Of a DNA stretch of 64,000 bases, positions 43,923 through 54,055 are shown piece after piece. The translations under genes and the position numbers were made by a program. The notes under the pieces are model-generated. The model saw nothing but the letters and a program-made list of their open reading frames with translations. It ran no database searches and was not told the origin of the DNA. Numbering within the stretch: position 1 is the stretch's first letter; the number at the start of each line of letters is the position of its first letter. Source of the stretch: Callorhinus ursinus (Eukaryota > Chordata > Mammalia > Carnivora > Otariidae); assembly GCF_003265705.1 (NCBI RefSeq), contig NW_020312968.1, positions 9,857,434-9,921,433 of the forward strand, in the 5' to 3' direction.

Positions 43923-44453
43923 AATTATAGAATCATAGAGTTGAAGGTAGGAAAGGTGGGAAATGCTAGACATGACAATTTTTCAGGTCTTAAATATTCT
44001 AAGCACTCCATCACAGAAGTACAGATGCTTCACATCCTCCTATGGATTTATACACCTGTATTTGAAGCCTTACAATAAGTCACATTTGGAAAATCAGTAG
44101 TGATTTATTGAACACTTAGCCCACCATATCCGCAGCATAAATACAATAGCTTCTAGGTTTTGCCCTTTTCTGCTACAGCAACTGTGAGAGAAGTTCTAGA
44201 GGGCGAGTGAAATTTCCAGTAGGTGGAGCACCACCCTGGATGCCTCCCACTCCTAACCAGGCACCAAGCCCTGGACATGCTGGCCTGATGTTCCCTCTCC
44301 ACAGCCCCAAATCTTCCTGCCCACCCCTCACTTCGGGTCATAGCATCTATTTAAAAAAGCACAACTACTAGATAGAATGACCTCCAGGGCATATTGTACA
44401 ATAAAAAGCAAAACAAAAAACCAAACCCAAGATATAAAGCAGTTTGTACAGTG
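43923..44453. other. No feature recognised
   Basis: 62-codon minus frame at 44153-44341 without known motif. Confidence 0.45.
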
Positions 44454-44688
44454 TACCGTTGACCCTCGCACAATGCAGGGGTGATGGGCGCCAACCCCCA
44501 TGTGGTCGAAAATCTGAGTACCACTGTTAACTCTCCCAGACTTACTACAGCTAGCCGAATGCTGACTGGAAGCCTCAGTAGTAATATCAGCAGTGGATTA
44601 ACACATATTTTGTATGTTGTATATGTTATATGCCATATTAGCACAATAGAATGAGAAAGAGAGAAGAAAATGTTATTAAGAAAATCAT

Positions 44689-44875
44689 GGGGGGGGGGCG
44701 CCTGGGTGGCTCAGTCGTTAAGCATCTGCCTTCAGCTCCGGTCATGATTGGGATCGAGCCCCGCATCGGACTCCCTGCTCGGCAGGAAGCCTGCTTCTCC
44801 CTCTCCCTCTCCCACTCCCCCTGCTTGTGTTCTCTCTCTCGCTGTGTTTCTCTCTGTCAAATAAAATATTAAAAA

Positions 44876-44907
<32 letters not shown>

Positions 44908-44912
44908 AAATA
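44689..44912 (+). mobile_element. SINEC (form A) inside the Tigger element
   Basis: G-run then GGGCGCCTGGGTGGCTCAGTCGTTAAGC; the tail has expanded to (GAAA)n. A short deletion removes part of GATCCCGGGGTCC. Confidence 0.94.
44877..44909. repeat. (GAAA)n microsatellite
   Basis: About eight GAAA units, grown from a SINE tail. Confidence 0.95.
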
Positions 44913-45109
44913 CATTTACAGTACTGTGCTGTAAAAAAATCCCCATAAGTGAACCCCCGCAGTTCAAAGCTGTGTTGGTCAAGGGTCAACGGTACTACCT
45001 TTTAGAAATTAAAAAGTATCTTACATCTGTCTGTATGAATACGAGGCAGTCTCTATTTAAAATTTTCGGTGATCAGAACTCTTCCCAATACATTTTATTT
45101 GTTTACTTT

Positions 45110-45215
45110 TCTATTTGAGTGGAGGGAATGTGTTTGTTCATCTTGGGTCCTAGTTTCTGGCTTGGCAATCAATAAAAGTCAGTTGAATGAATGAATCATT
45201 GAATAAAGGTAAAAA
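45110..45215 (+). repeat. L2 3' end fragment
   Basis: TCAATAAAAGTCAGTTGAATGAATGAATC after a diverged body. Confidence 0.5.
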
Positions 45216-45266
45216 CACTGCCCTTAACAGTTTCCCCGTCGCAGCACGTTTAGTAAGCCAGTTTTT

Positions 45267-45280
45267 AAAAAATTAATACC
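45267..45280 (+). repeat. Left TSD of the ELOVL5 retrocopy
   Basis: AAAAAATTAATACC, identical to 46443-46456. It is preceded by TT, giving the L1 endonuclease preference TT/AAAA. Confidence 0.9.
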
Positions 45281-46442
45281 GCCGGCGCCTTCCTCTTCCC
45301 ATCGCGGCGGTTCCTTGCTACCGGTGCCTCCCTCTAACATCCTCCTCCGCTCCGCTGGCCACGGGCGCTCCTGCAGCCGCCGCGCTGCTTCTGAAAGCTG
45401 CTGCTGCCCCTCGGACTACGAGGTCACCTTCCCAGAAGCCTCTCTGGTTCAGGTCGGTCTGCCACCGTGCTGGTCACTTGGGGTCCTATTTCCAGGCCCT
45501 GAAACTGTCAGATCTCCCTTACTGAGTCAGGTTTTAAAATGGAAAATTTTGATGCATCACTTAGTACCTATTTCAAGGCATTGCTAGGCCCCCGAGATAC
45601 CAGAGTAAAAGGATGGTTTCTTCTGGACAACTATATACCTACTTTTATCTTCTCTGTCATATACTTACTAATTGTATGGCTGGGACCAAAATACATGAAG
45701 AATAGGCAGCCGTTCTCTTGCCGGGGAATTTTAGTGCTGTATAACCTTGGCCTCACATTGCTGTCTCTCTATATGTTCTGTGAGGTAGGTCTGTCCCTTA
45801 AATGTGCTCTGATCACCGTGCTGAATGGTGTTCCTAAATAAGGGCAGCTGCGTTGCGGGGTGGGATGGGAGGGGGGACTGGGAGAGCAAATACATTAATC
45901 CATTTTGAGTATGTTTTAAAATTGATTTTCCAAAATGCCAGAGTTGTTTGTATAAATATGCCTTCTAGAATATCTAAAATAGAAGCGTTTGCTATTGATT
46001 TGTGATGTTTCGTATCATTTTCTAGAAATACTTTTATGCAAGAAGAACACAGGGTGGAAAATGAACAAAATGTGAAAAACAGATCTGTGAACATTTTATT
46101 GTTAAGCATTTAATAAATGCAGGATTCTGGTTTGGAGGTGGGGGAGGAAGGAAGTGGGTAGCAGTTGTGTTTGAGTGTTTTTTGGCAAGTCAGCCTCTCA
46201 CCTGATCTGATAACTGTAAATAGCTTTGAGATTTGACAAGTTCATTTTTAAAAGCTAAGAAGAGTGGATGGTGAGATCTGTGTTTAGGATTTGAATGGTC
46301 TGTAAATTTGGGCCAAATTATTTTATCTGTATAACTGGGAGGGTGGAAACCATATTTGATGATATCAAAGGCAAACGTTGTAGCTGAAATAAAAATGAAA
46401 GAAATGGAAATCAAAAAAAATAAATAAATAAAAAATAAAAAT
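45281..46442 (+). pseudogene. ELOVL5P: Processed retrocopy of ELOVL5, 5' part only
   Basis: ELOVL5 is an ER fatty-acid elongase of about 299 residues. A GC-rich, intronless leader (45281-45538) resembling a CpG-promoter 5' UTR leads into ATG at 45539. Residues 1-82 (MENFDASLSTYFKALL to LLSLYMFCE, ending 45784) match ELOVL5 closely without frameshift. At 45785 the match stops with GTAGGT, an excellent 5' splice-site consensus, and the frame ends after 18 unrelated codons at 45841. The sequence runs on to AATAAA near 46388 and an A-rich tail from about 46411. Perfect 14-bp TSDs (AAAAAATTAATACC, 45267-45280 and 46443-46456) at a TT/AAAA site mark L1-mediated insertion. The histidine-box catalytic region is absent, so it cannot make an active elongase. 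Identity sure; origin from an unspliced, intronically polyadenylated RNA is inferred. Confidence 0.9.
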
Positions 46443-46456
46443 AAAAAATTAATACC
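46443..46456 (+). repeat. Right TSD of the ELOVL5 retrocopy
   Basis: AAAAAATTAATACC directly after the A-rich tail. It matches the left copy at all 14 positions. Confidence 0.9.
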
Positions 46457-46543
46457 AATCGGGTGTGTCTGTGTCCTACCTCTTTAAAGTGGTTTTATTT
46501 AATCAGAAAGAGCCAGAGGCCAAAAAAAAAAAAAGTGATGAAA

Positions 46544-46544
<1 letters not shown>

Positions 46545-46577
<33 letters not shown>
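46545..46577. repeat. (CA)n microsatellite
   Basis: About 16 CA units, shortly after the ELOVL5 retrocopy. Confidence 0.95.
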
Positions 46578-46580
<3 letters not shown>

Positions 46581-47272
46581 GGACAAACATCTAATTAGAC
46601 CAAAACAAAACCAATTTACAAGCCCTGGCTCATCATCTTGATAGCTATGTGCACTGATCCTGTAATTTATGACTAAACACTGTTATTTTCCTTCTCCGGG
46701 CATAGGCAACTCAAGAAAGGGTTCCAGAAAAATTTCAACACTACTGACACTCTTGATTATTAATATTATTAGTACTGTTTGTTTTTTTAATGGCCCGTCT
46801 TCTAAACCCATGTGTCAGATCTTAGATAAGAATGTATTTATAGGGTTGCAGCCCCAAAGCAGTCTTGAATGCTTTCCACTGGGAATGTCCTGCCTTCCCA
46901 ACCGTGACCTCACTTCCCAGAGCCCCTGGGAATGTCTCCTTCCTTTCAAGCTGCCCCAGAAACTCCTTTTTCTTGGTCGTGGGTAGGGTGAGGGCAAGGA
47001 GGGGATGGGGGAGAGACGGGATATTAGTAAATGCCTCTGGAGTTACTGCTTCCTCCCTCCTTCCCTGCCCTGCCTGCATCCCTCCATCAGTGGGGGCTCT
47101 GATTTTCCAAATAAGCCCCTTTAGCAACTCTATGGCCTGTTATTTCCCTCCTGCTTTAAGTGGGAATCCCTGTGGGGACTCCGGAGTTGGTCAAAGATGC
47201 CAGTTTCTTCTCTGCCCCTAGAGTTTGCCCAGGGGGTTTGTATGGTGAGTGAACTCTCCTTGGGAGTCTGAT
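46578..47272. other. No gene recognised
   Basis: Overlapping frames of 101-118 codons on both strands (46822-47221) in moderately GC-rich DNA; none resembles a known protein. Confidence 0.4.
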
Positions 47273-47287
47273 GATTTTACCTTTTTT

Positions 47288-47480
47288 TTTTTTTTTAAGA
47301 TTTTAATCATTTATTTATTTGAGAGAGAGAGAGCACAATCAGGGGGAGTGGCAGAGGGAGAGGGAGAAGCAGACCCCCCACCAAGCAGGGAGCCCGATGA
47401 CGTGGAACTGACCCCAGGACCCTGGGATCATGGCCTGAGCCAAAGGCAGACTCCCAGTGACTGAGCCACCCAGGTGCCCC
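47288..47480 (-). mobile_element. SINEC (intermediate form)
   Basis: T-run, AAGATTTTAATCATTTATTTATTTGAG to GCCACCCAGGTGCCCC. TSD GATTTTACCTTTTTT (47273-47287, 47481-47495). Confidence 0.95.
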
Positions 47481-47568
47481 GATTTTACCTTTTTTCTATG
47501 GCGTGCATGGTCTACCTCAGGCGTGGGGTGGACTTGACAAAATGTTTTTAAACATTGATGAAAAATCC

Positions 47569-47776
47569 AGGGCGCCTGGGTGGCTCAGTTGGTTAAGCGA
47601 CTGCCTTCGGCTCAGGTCATGATCCCGGAGTCCCGGGATCGAGTCCCACATCGGGCTCCCTGCTCAGCAGGGGGGTCTGCTTCTCCCTCTGACCCTCTTC
47701 CCTCTCGTGCTCTCTATCTCTCTCTCTCTCTCCAATAAATAAATAAAATCTTTAAAAAAAAATTTATAAAAAAAAA
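47569..47776 (+). mobile_element. SINEC (form B)
   Basis: AGGGCGCCTGGGTGGCTCAGTTGGTTAAGCG. Perfect 19-bp TSD AAACATTGATGAAAAATCC (47550-47568, 47777-47795). Confidence 0.96.
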
Positions 47777-48005
47777 AAACATTGATGAAAAATCCCAAGA
47801 AAGGGAAAAGCAACCAGACCAGAAGCTGGAGTTTGTCGCCTGGGTCACATAATGGTCACAAACCACAAAGACAAGGATCAGATCAGTTGTGAAGGGAAGG
47901 AGGCTGAGGCCCACTTATATTCCAGGGAGCGTCTGGAAGGATGTTCACTATGATGTTTTGATAGCATCTTGCAATCTTTTGACTTTCCCCTTGTTAGTTT
48001 TTCTT

Positions 48006-48233
48006 TCTTTCTTTCTTTTTTTTTTAAGATTTTATTTATTTACTTTAGAGAGAGAGAGAACACTGGAGCATGAGTGGGGGGGTAAGAGCAGAGGGGGAGG
48101 GAGAGGGACAATCGACTCCGTACTGAATGCGGAGCCAGGCTCCAGGCTCCATTCCAGGACCCTGAGATCATGACCTGAGCCAAAACCAAGAGTTGGGAGC
48201 TTAACCTAACCAACTGGGCCACCCAGGTGCCCC
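48006..48233 (-). mobile_element. SINEC (old form)
   Basis: CTTTCTTTCTTTT, AAGATTTTATTTATTTAC to GGCCACCCAGGTGCCCC; AACCAAGAGTTGGGAGCTTAACC marks the old head. TTGTTAGTTTTT duplicated. Confidence 0.94.
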
Positions 48234-48944
48234 TTGTTAGTTTTTTCTAGAACCCCTGAAAGACCCCACGCACTAGAGCTTCACTTGCTTTAAGGACAAT
48301 GAGCCTACTAAAGCGGGAAGCCCCTACTGGAAGCAATGTTGAGGGAGATAGCAGGGTAGAACCCCCTACCCATCCAGACACTGCCAAACTGGAGCAGGAG
48401 GTAGGGTTCATTTTCCTGCTCCCTACTTCCTCCTCCCAGAGCTGGGCACACACCAGGCCCAGGATAAATAAGGGTCAGGTCCTCATAAAGCTCCTGTTAC
48501 CTTATGGTAGCTCAACCCGAGGGCAGACCCATGAGAAGGCTCTTCTCCGTTTCCTCCTCCAGCCCCTGTGCCACACAGAAGAGTCCCTTTAAGTTTCAAG
48601 GGACTAGTACCAGATCTGGAAGCAGCAGTACCCTGCAGGTGATGCACAAAACTGGATCAAAGGACCAAAGGGACCTTAAAAGTAGAAGAAAAATTAGGAA
48701 ACCCAAATAGGGAGAGGGTCTTCAATGACAGCTTAGGGGATACTGTCAGAGGCCCTTGAGGGTCTGGAATTGGAGTCTCATGCTAATTCTAGAAATTCGA
48801 AAAACTGGGGTGGGATTGTGGGATCACTTCTAGGATAGGATGGTGCAGTGGCTCCAAACTTAAAAAAAAAAATTTCAGGACCCCTTTTGGAGTAGAGCCC
48901 AGAGGATTTTTAGGACAGTGAAAGTAACTCTGTATGATACTGTT
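48234..48944. other. No gene recognised
   Basis: 97-codon frame at 48299-48592 without known motif; possibly old LTR-type sequence. Confidence 0.4.
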
Positions 48945-49262
48945 AAAAAAACAAAGTTCAAGCAAGTACATTTGAAGATCTAATTGGCTTCATTAAACCT
49001 CAGGCGACATCCCATCTGTCAAGGAGAGTGGTGCTCCCAGGAGCTGTACACCTTGGAAGGTTTTTATAGGGAGGAGGATGAGGCAAGAAAGGATTGTTCC
49101 AGGCAAGGTCACCTTCCCTCAGGGGAGAGGTCGGGAGGGGGATGTCTTATCAAGCAGATGACCTCATCTGGAGAACGGGGAGGGCCCTTGTGGTAGATCA
49201 CCTCACCGATGCTGAGCCAAAAATTCTTTTTTTTAAAAAATATTTTATTTATTTATTTATTT

Positions 49263-49300
<38 letters not shown>

Positions 49301-49560
49301 ACAAGCAGGGGGAGAGGCAGAGGAAGAGGGAGAAGCAGGCTCCCAGACGAGCCGGGAGACCCATGTGGGGCCCGATCCCAGGACCCTGGGATCATGACCT
49401 GAGCCGAAGGCAGACACTTGACGACTGAGCCACCCAGGCGCCCCTGAGCCAAAAATTCTTGACTGACCAGTTAAGACTGCAATTCTGGGAAAGGTTGAAA
49501 TTCCAATTAGATTAGGCATAACCCTGGTTTGGTGACTTGGCCAAAGTGATGCCATTCTGA
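48945..49560 (-). mobile_element. Possible LTR remnant, split by a SINE
   Basis: AAGTTCAAGCAAGTACATTTGAAGATCTAATTGGCTTCATTAAACC followed by a purine-rich stretch resembles a minus-strand ERV LTR end. The SINE at 49229-49444 interrupts it. Only a general resemblance is visible. Confidence 0.4.
49229..49444 (-). mobile_element. SINEC (form A) with (GA)n
   Basis: TTTTTAAAAAATATTTTATTTATTTATTTATTTGACAG to GCCACCCAGGCGCCCC. Perfect 16-bp TSD TGAGCCAAAAATTCTT (49213-49228, 49445-49460). Confidence 0.96.
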
Positions 49561-49589
49561 ACATGTGGTTCTCTCTTTCAAAATAAAAT

Positions 49590-50330
49590 ATGTAGGGGAG
49601 GGAGGCTTTCCTCTGGTGTAATAGCTGGGTTTGCGAAATAAACTGACAGCGGGTGGATTAACAGGAGAAAATGTATATAAATTTATTAATTTTTACTGTC
49701 ATGTATGTGAGGGTATTGCAAAACAAAAGTGAATACCCCAAAACAGTGAGATTTGAGTTTTATATATAAGATCTTCCAGGGGAAGAAGACGGGGGATATA
49801 GGTCCCTTAGGGGAGAGTCATTTTTAGAAAAGACAGGTGGGCCCTCAGGAACAATCAATGGGAGGTAGGATAGTGTGACAAAGTCTGTCTGGGTGTGGTG
49901 TCATCTTCTAGTCTACTCTCCTGAGATAAGAGTCAAACCTCCCTGGGTGATGAAACTCCTAGGGAGGGGATTTATGACAAGGGAGTTTCTCCTGACTACA
50001 AAAGGAGGCAGATAAGGGGGAGGTCAAAGAAAGTCTCTCCCTGCCTTTTCTGTTTTTCAAGTGCCTTGTGCCCGAAATAGTCATTATGCCACAGGGGCGT
50101 ATTCTGAGTTGTCCTCAACTCCTTCACTGTAATGCATTATGCATTTGTCCAAAACCATAGAACGCACAACAGCAAGACTGAAATCTAATGTACACCATGG
50201 GTGACTATGACCTGTTAGCGTAGGTCCATCAATCGTAATAAACCAACCACCCCAGTGGGATTGTTGATAATGGGGGAGCCTGTCCCTGTCCTGGGGGGGA
50301 GGGGACAAGGGGCATATGGGAAACCTCTGT
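49590..50330. mobile_element. Possible ancient LTR/ERV sequence
   Basis: AAATAAACTGACAGCGGGTGGATTAACAGG and AGTTTTATATATAAGATCTTCC have the look of ERV LTR sequence, and similar material flanks it on both sides. I cannot name a family or fix the ends. Confidence 0.35.
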
Positions 50331-50331
50331 A

Positions 50332-50518
50332 CTTTTTTTTAAAGATTTTATTTATTTGACAAAGAGAGGGAGAGAGAGCACAAGCAGGGGGAGCAGCAGC
50401 GAGGGAGAAGCAGGCTCCCCGCAGGGCAGGGAGCCTGATGTGGGGCTCGATCCCAGGACCCTGGGACCATGACCTGAGCCGAAGGCAGACGCTTAACAAC
50501 TGAGCCACCCAGGCGCCC
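50332..50518 (-). mobile_element. SINEC (form A)
   Basis: TTTTTTTTAAAGATTTTATTTATTTGACAAAG to GCCACCCAGGCGCCCC. Confidence 0.94.
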
Positions 50519-50611
50519 CTGAATCTCCTGGGTTTTGATTGCTTTTTAACTCAGAATAATTTTTATGCCAAAGTGGCCCACCTTGGGTCGGCCTACCCTT
50601 GGCCCCTACAG

Positions 50612-51245
50612 TGTGCCCAGAATATACCACTCCAAAATAGGCCTCTTTGGTGTACGGATTATTTTGGGCTGAAAGCCAGCGAGAATCAGCTGACTCAGGA
50701 AACACTCTATAAACTGGACACACATTGACATTTCTAAAGGAAATTTCCAGTTGTAGAGATACCTCCCTCCCCCTGACCAGGAAGAGGATTTAACAACTCT
50801 TTTGGGGGAGAGGACAGTAACAAATTTGCATTACAAACTTCACTAAACAAGTCTGTTCATGATCCTTCTCCTGGTCACCTTCCCAAAACTTGCCTATCCT
50901 GCCTGGGAGGCCAAAAACCTTTTGCCTTTTTGTTAAACCTCAGATGGTACCGAAGCCCAAATTCCAACCACCCCTTTGGGTAACTCACCCTTAGGTCCTC
51001 CCTCGTGTTCATGTTCGTGCTTATGTGTTAATAAACTTCTATTTGTTTTTCTCATGCTAATCTGTCTTTTGTCAGTCTTTTTTAAGGTTTTATTTTTAAG
51101 TGATCTCTACACTCAACTTAGGGCTCAAATTTACAACCCCAAGATCAAGAGTCACATGCTCCTGTCTTTTGTCAGTCTGATTTATAGGACCCCAACTTGA
51201 CAATCTAAGGTGAGTCAAGGAAAATGATTTTTCCCCTTCTCTACA
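50612..51245 (+). mobile_element. Solo LTR with intact AATAAA, interrupted by a short SINE
   Basis: Starts TGTGCCCAGAATATACC and ends TTCTCTACA. It contains GTTAATAAACTTCTATTTG (AATAAA at 51030-51035) and CTAATCTGTCTTTTGTCAGTCT, a typical R/U5 arrangement. A short minus SINE (51079-51161) is inserted with a 17-bp TSD. No internal retroviral genes are adjacent. Confidence 0.7.
51079..51161 (-). mobile_element. Short SINE, truncated, inside an LTR
   Basis: TTTTTAAGGTTTTATTTTTAAGTGATCTCTACACTC to GATCAAGAGTCACATGCTC. The 83-bp insert has a perfect 17-bp TSD CTGTCTTTTGTCAGTCT (51062-51078, 51162-51178). Confidence 0.93.
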
Positions 51246-51349
51246 CCCTTCATTGACACCCTCCCCTGCCAACCATTTTTCTTTCAGATTTACATTTCTT
51301 GTTAACATTTTTGGAACGGCATTTTTTTGAAATTAATTTGGGCTACGCT

Positions 51350-51480
51350 GGTAAACCCATAACCACAACACATTCATTTGACATTTATGGAGCCCTTATT
51401 GTGTGCAGGGAATTGTGCTCAGTGCTGGGGCTACGGCAGTAAATGGGGGAGACGCAGTTCTGTCCTCATGGAGTGTATAA
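51350..51480 (+). repeat. L2 fragment
   Basis: TTATGGAGCCCTTATTGTGTGCAGGGAATTGTGCTCAGTGCTGGGG and TGTCCTCATGGAGTGTATAACCC. Diverged L2-like sequence (CTCACTCTGGCTGCAGCATGG) continues to about 52000. Confidence 0.7.
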
Positions 51481-52012
51481 CCCAGGAGAGATGACACGCT
51501 CTAGACTAGTTAATTCCCACTGCCATCCGTGCGGGGAAGAAGAAATACCATACGCTGAGATTATGGGACAATCAAGGGGCTCCAGGTAAAGAGGCCCAGT
51601 GGAGGGGTCAGCAAGACTGAGCCAAGAACGTTTTTCAGGCAAAACAAATGCCCTAAGCAGAAAAGTGGGGAATAAGGACCCACATGGGTTCAAAGCTGGC
51701 CTAGCCTCAGAGCCAGGAGAAATAGCACCTTTAGGGAGCTGGGGATTTGTAATAGTCATAGCTGAAGTGTTGAGAGGGAGGGGGATAAAAGCGTAATTAC
51801 ACTGCAGTGTCAGTGCAGGATTAGGTCAGAGAAGGTCGGTTTTCAGGCCTGTTCTGCTGAGGTTTTCCAAAGGTAAGGGATCATATTGACACTTTTTTGA
51901 AAGCTCACTCTGGCTGCAGCATGGAAGATGGGCTGAGAGAAAGGGAGGGAGGTTGAAGCAAGAAATCTGTTAATAGTCCAGCTGAGAAAGGGTGAGGCCC
52001 TGATGTGTGGGT

Positions 52013-52440
52013 GGGTACGATGTAGTTCCGGAATGTTAGTGAGGTCGAGCGGACGGCCAAGAAGGAATTCTTGAGACTTCTTGGGTGCAAAAAGGTGATT
52101 TTATGAAGGCACGGGGGACAGGACCGGGGGCAGAAAGCAAAGCTGCCCTGGGGTTGTGAAGAATGACTGATTATATTCTATGAGGTTGGGGGAGGTAAGG
52201 AAAAAGGGAGGTGTCCAAAAGGGCTTTAATATGCTAAAGAAGGCCCTTAGGCTACTGGAGGCCTTGCTTTATCAGACTAAGGTTGTTTTTCCCTCTAGCA
52301 AAGCATTAACATTAAGATAGTTGGAAGTTTCCTGGAGGAATGTCACACAAATCCCGCCCAGGAGGCGGGGGAGGTTGTGGGGTGTCAGCTTGTGCTTTGT
52401 CTTCAGCTTGCCTTCTGCTCCCTCATCAGGTAGAAGGGGG
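52013..52440 (-). mobile_element. ERV-type LTR segment, related to 53247-54055
   Basis: GGCCAAGAAGGAATTCTTGAGAC, GGGTGCAAAAAGGTGATTTTATGAAGGCACGGGG and AAAGCATTAACATTAAGATAGTT recur in the same order at 53.3-53.95 kb. Read on the minus strand they resemble the R/U5 part of a gammaretrovirus-like LTR. No gag, pol or env is visible. Confidence 0.6.
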
Positions 52441-52682
52441 CAAATTTAAGGAATGTTTGGTGAAACATTTGAGGAGACTTGCTTATGGGCTGTCGAGAAG
52501 AATTCCAGCACAATCAGGTGGCTATGCTCTGAACAGTTTGCAAAGCTCTAGGTGGCACCATTCACATCACACTGTGATTATTTTAACCTCTGTGAATAGC
52601 AATGCATAGATTTGTACAGTGCACAGCCGGGACAGCCTTACACGGCGACTCTGATTCTAAAGTCATCTGCTTGTATTACTTT
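52441..52682. other. Sequence between two related LTR segments
   Basis: No gag/pol/env similarity or primer-binding site recognised. Confidence 0.4.
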
Positions 52683-52699
52683 TGAGCTTGGAGATTTTT

Positions 52700-52890
52700 T
52701 TAAAATTTTTTTAAAAAGATTTTATTTATTTATTTGTCAGAGAGAGAGAGAGAAAGGGAGAGCGAGAGAGTGGCAGGCAGAGGGAGAAGGAGGCTCCCTG
52801 CTAAGCAAGGAGCCCGATGCAGGACTCAATCCCAGGACCCTGGGATCATGACCTGAGCCGAAGGCAGACGCTTAACTGACTGAGCCACCC
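52700..52890 (-). mobile_element. SINEC (form A)
   Basis: AAAAAGATTTTATTTATTTATTTGTCAG to CTGAGCCACCC; the final CAGGCGCCCC is absent. TSD TGAGCTTRGAGATTTTT (52683-52699, 52891-52907). Confidence 0.95.
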
Positions 52891-53246
52891 TGAGCTTAGA
52901 GATTTTTAAAGTTTTCTTTCTCTTATGGTTTTATTTAAGCTGCTTTCTTTTGGAAAAGTTTCAGTTAGCATTGAAGGGAGAGGTAGGAAATAGAAGTAAC
53001 TAGGGAATGGCCTTGTCTTATTTTTCCAAATAATTTAGCTACCTTTTCCACTTCACATGGCAGAAATAAGAACTAAAAACTTTTGAGGTCAAGATGTGGC
53101 ACTACCAGTTCTCCCACAAATCACAGAAACAGAACTGAAAAGTTGGGGTCTGTCTTGCACTAGTATTTATTTATACCTGGACGGAGCCTCAAGGGGCTTG
53201 ACTTTGTTCAGAGTACAGGAAAGTCTTTGGGAGCCAGTTTTCCTGC

Positions 53247-54055
53247 CTGGGTATGATGTAGGAAAAGACATCAGGGTTCAAAGCCGGGGGCCAAGAAAGA
53301 ATTCTTGAGATGTCTTTGGTGCAAAAAAGGTAGTTTTAATAAAGCACGGGGACAGGGACAGAACAGAAAGAGCTGCCCTGGGTTTGTGAGGGGTGGCTAA
53401 TTATATACTTTTCTTTCTTTCTTTTTTTTTTTTAAAGATTTTATTTATTTATTTGACAGAGAGGGAGAGACACAGAGAGGGAATACAAGCGGGGGAGAGG
53501 GAGAATCAGGCTCCCCACCCACCGAGCAGGGAGCCCGATGCAGGGCTTAAACCCTCGGATCATGACCTGAGCTGAAGGCAGATGCTTCATGACTGAGGTA
53601 CCCAGGAGCCCCTGATTATATACTTTCAAGTTGGGAGGGGGTTAGGGATAGTGTAAGTCTCTAAAGAATTTGTAAGCAAGGTTTTCAGGACCTTGAGGGG
53701 GCTAGCTATTGTTGGGAAAAGGTCATTTATTACTGTCTAATAAAACCTGAGTCATGAGACCCTTCAGATGTCTATCAGTGGGCCATATGCTTGGGGGATG
53801 ATTGCCAACCTGTATCTTGGGAGGTAGAGCTAAAGGAGGTTTCCAAAGAAATTTTTATGTGTTAAAGTAGACCTACAGGGTCCTGGGTGTTGGGCTAAGA
53901 TTGCTTTTTGCCCTTAGCAAAGTATTAACATTGAGGCGGTTCAGTCCTTAAGAGAAATGTCTCTCTGCCTGTTTCAAGGACTTGTCAATAGGCTGTAGAT
54001 AGTAAGGAAATTAAATAATTTTTCTTCTTCCTTTGTTTCCCACATCAGGTACATT
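53247..54055 (-). mobile_element. ERV-type LTR segment, related to 52013-52440, split by a SINE
   Basis: GGCCAAGAAAGAATTCTTGAGATG, GGTGCAAAAAAGGTAGTTTTAATAAAGCACGGGG and AAAGTATTAACATTGAGGCGGTT parallel the copy 1.25 kb to the left. A minus SINE (53412-53612) is inserted. The middle (53640-53890) is longer than in the other copy. Family not assigned. Confidence 0.6.
53412..53612 (-). mobile_element. SINEC (form A) inside an LTR segment
   Basis: T-run, AAAGATTTTATTTATTTATTTGACAG to GGTACCCAGGAGCCCC. ATTATATACTTT duplicated. Confidence 0.94.

Larger units (their letters stand above)
44456..44992. mobile_element. Tigger-type (TcMar) non-autonomous DNA transposon
   Basis: Ends are inverted repeats: CCGTTGACCCT at the left and AGGGTCAACGG at the right, each bordered by the TA target dinucleotide (44454-44455, 44993-44994). 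Internal sequence (GATTAACACATATTTTGTATG, AATGTTATTAAGAAAATCAT) resembles Tigger2-related elements. A SINE at 44689-44912 interrupts it. The family name is from memory of the consensus. Confidence 0.82.

Noticed and set aside
45539..45841. Functional short ELOVL5-like gene
   Set aside because: Intronless, TSD-flanked, A-tailed and missing the catalytic region; no promoter beyond the copied 5' UTR is evident.
52013..54055. Intact endogenous retrovirus
   Set aside because: Only LTR-like segments are seen; no gag, pol or env similarity.
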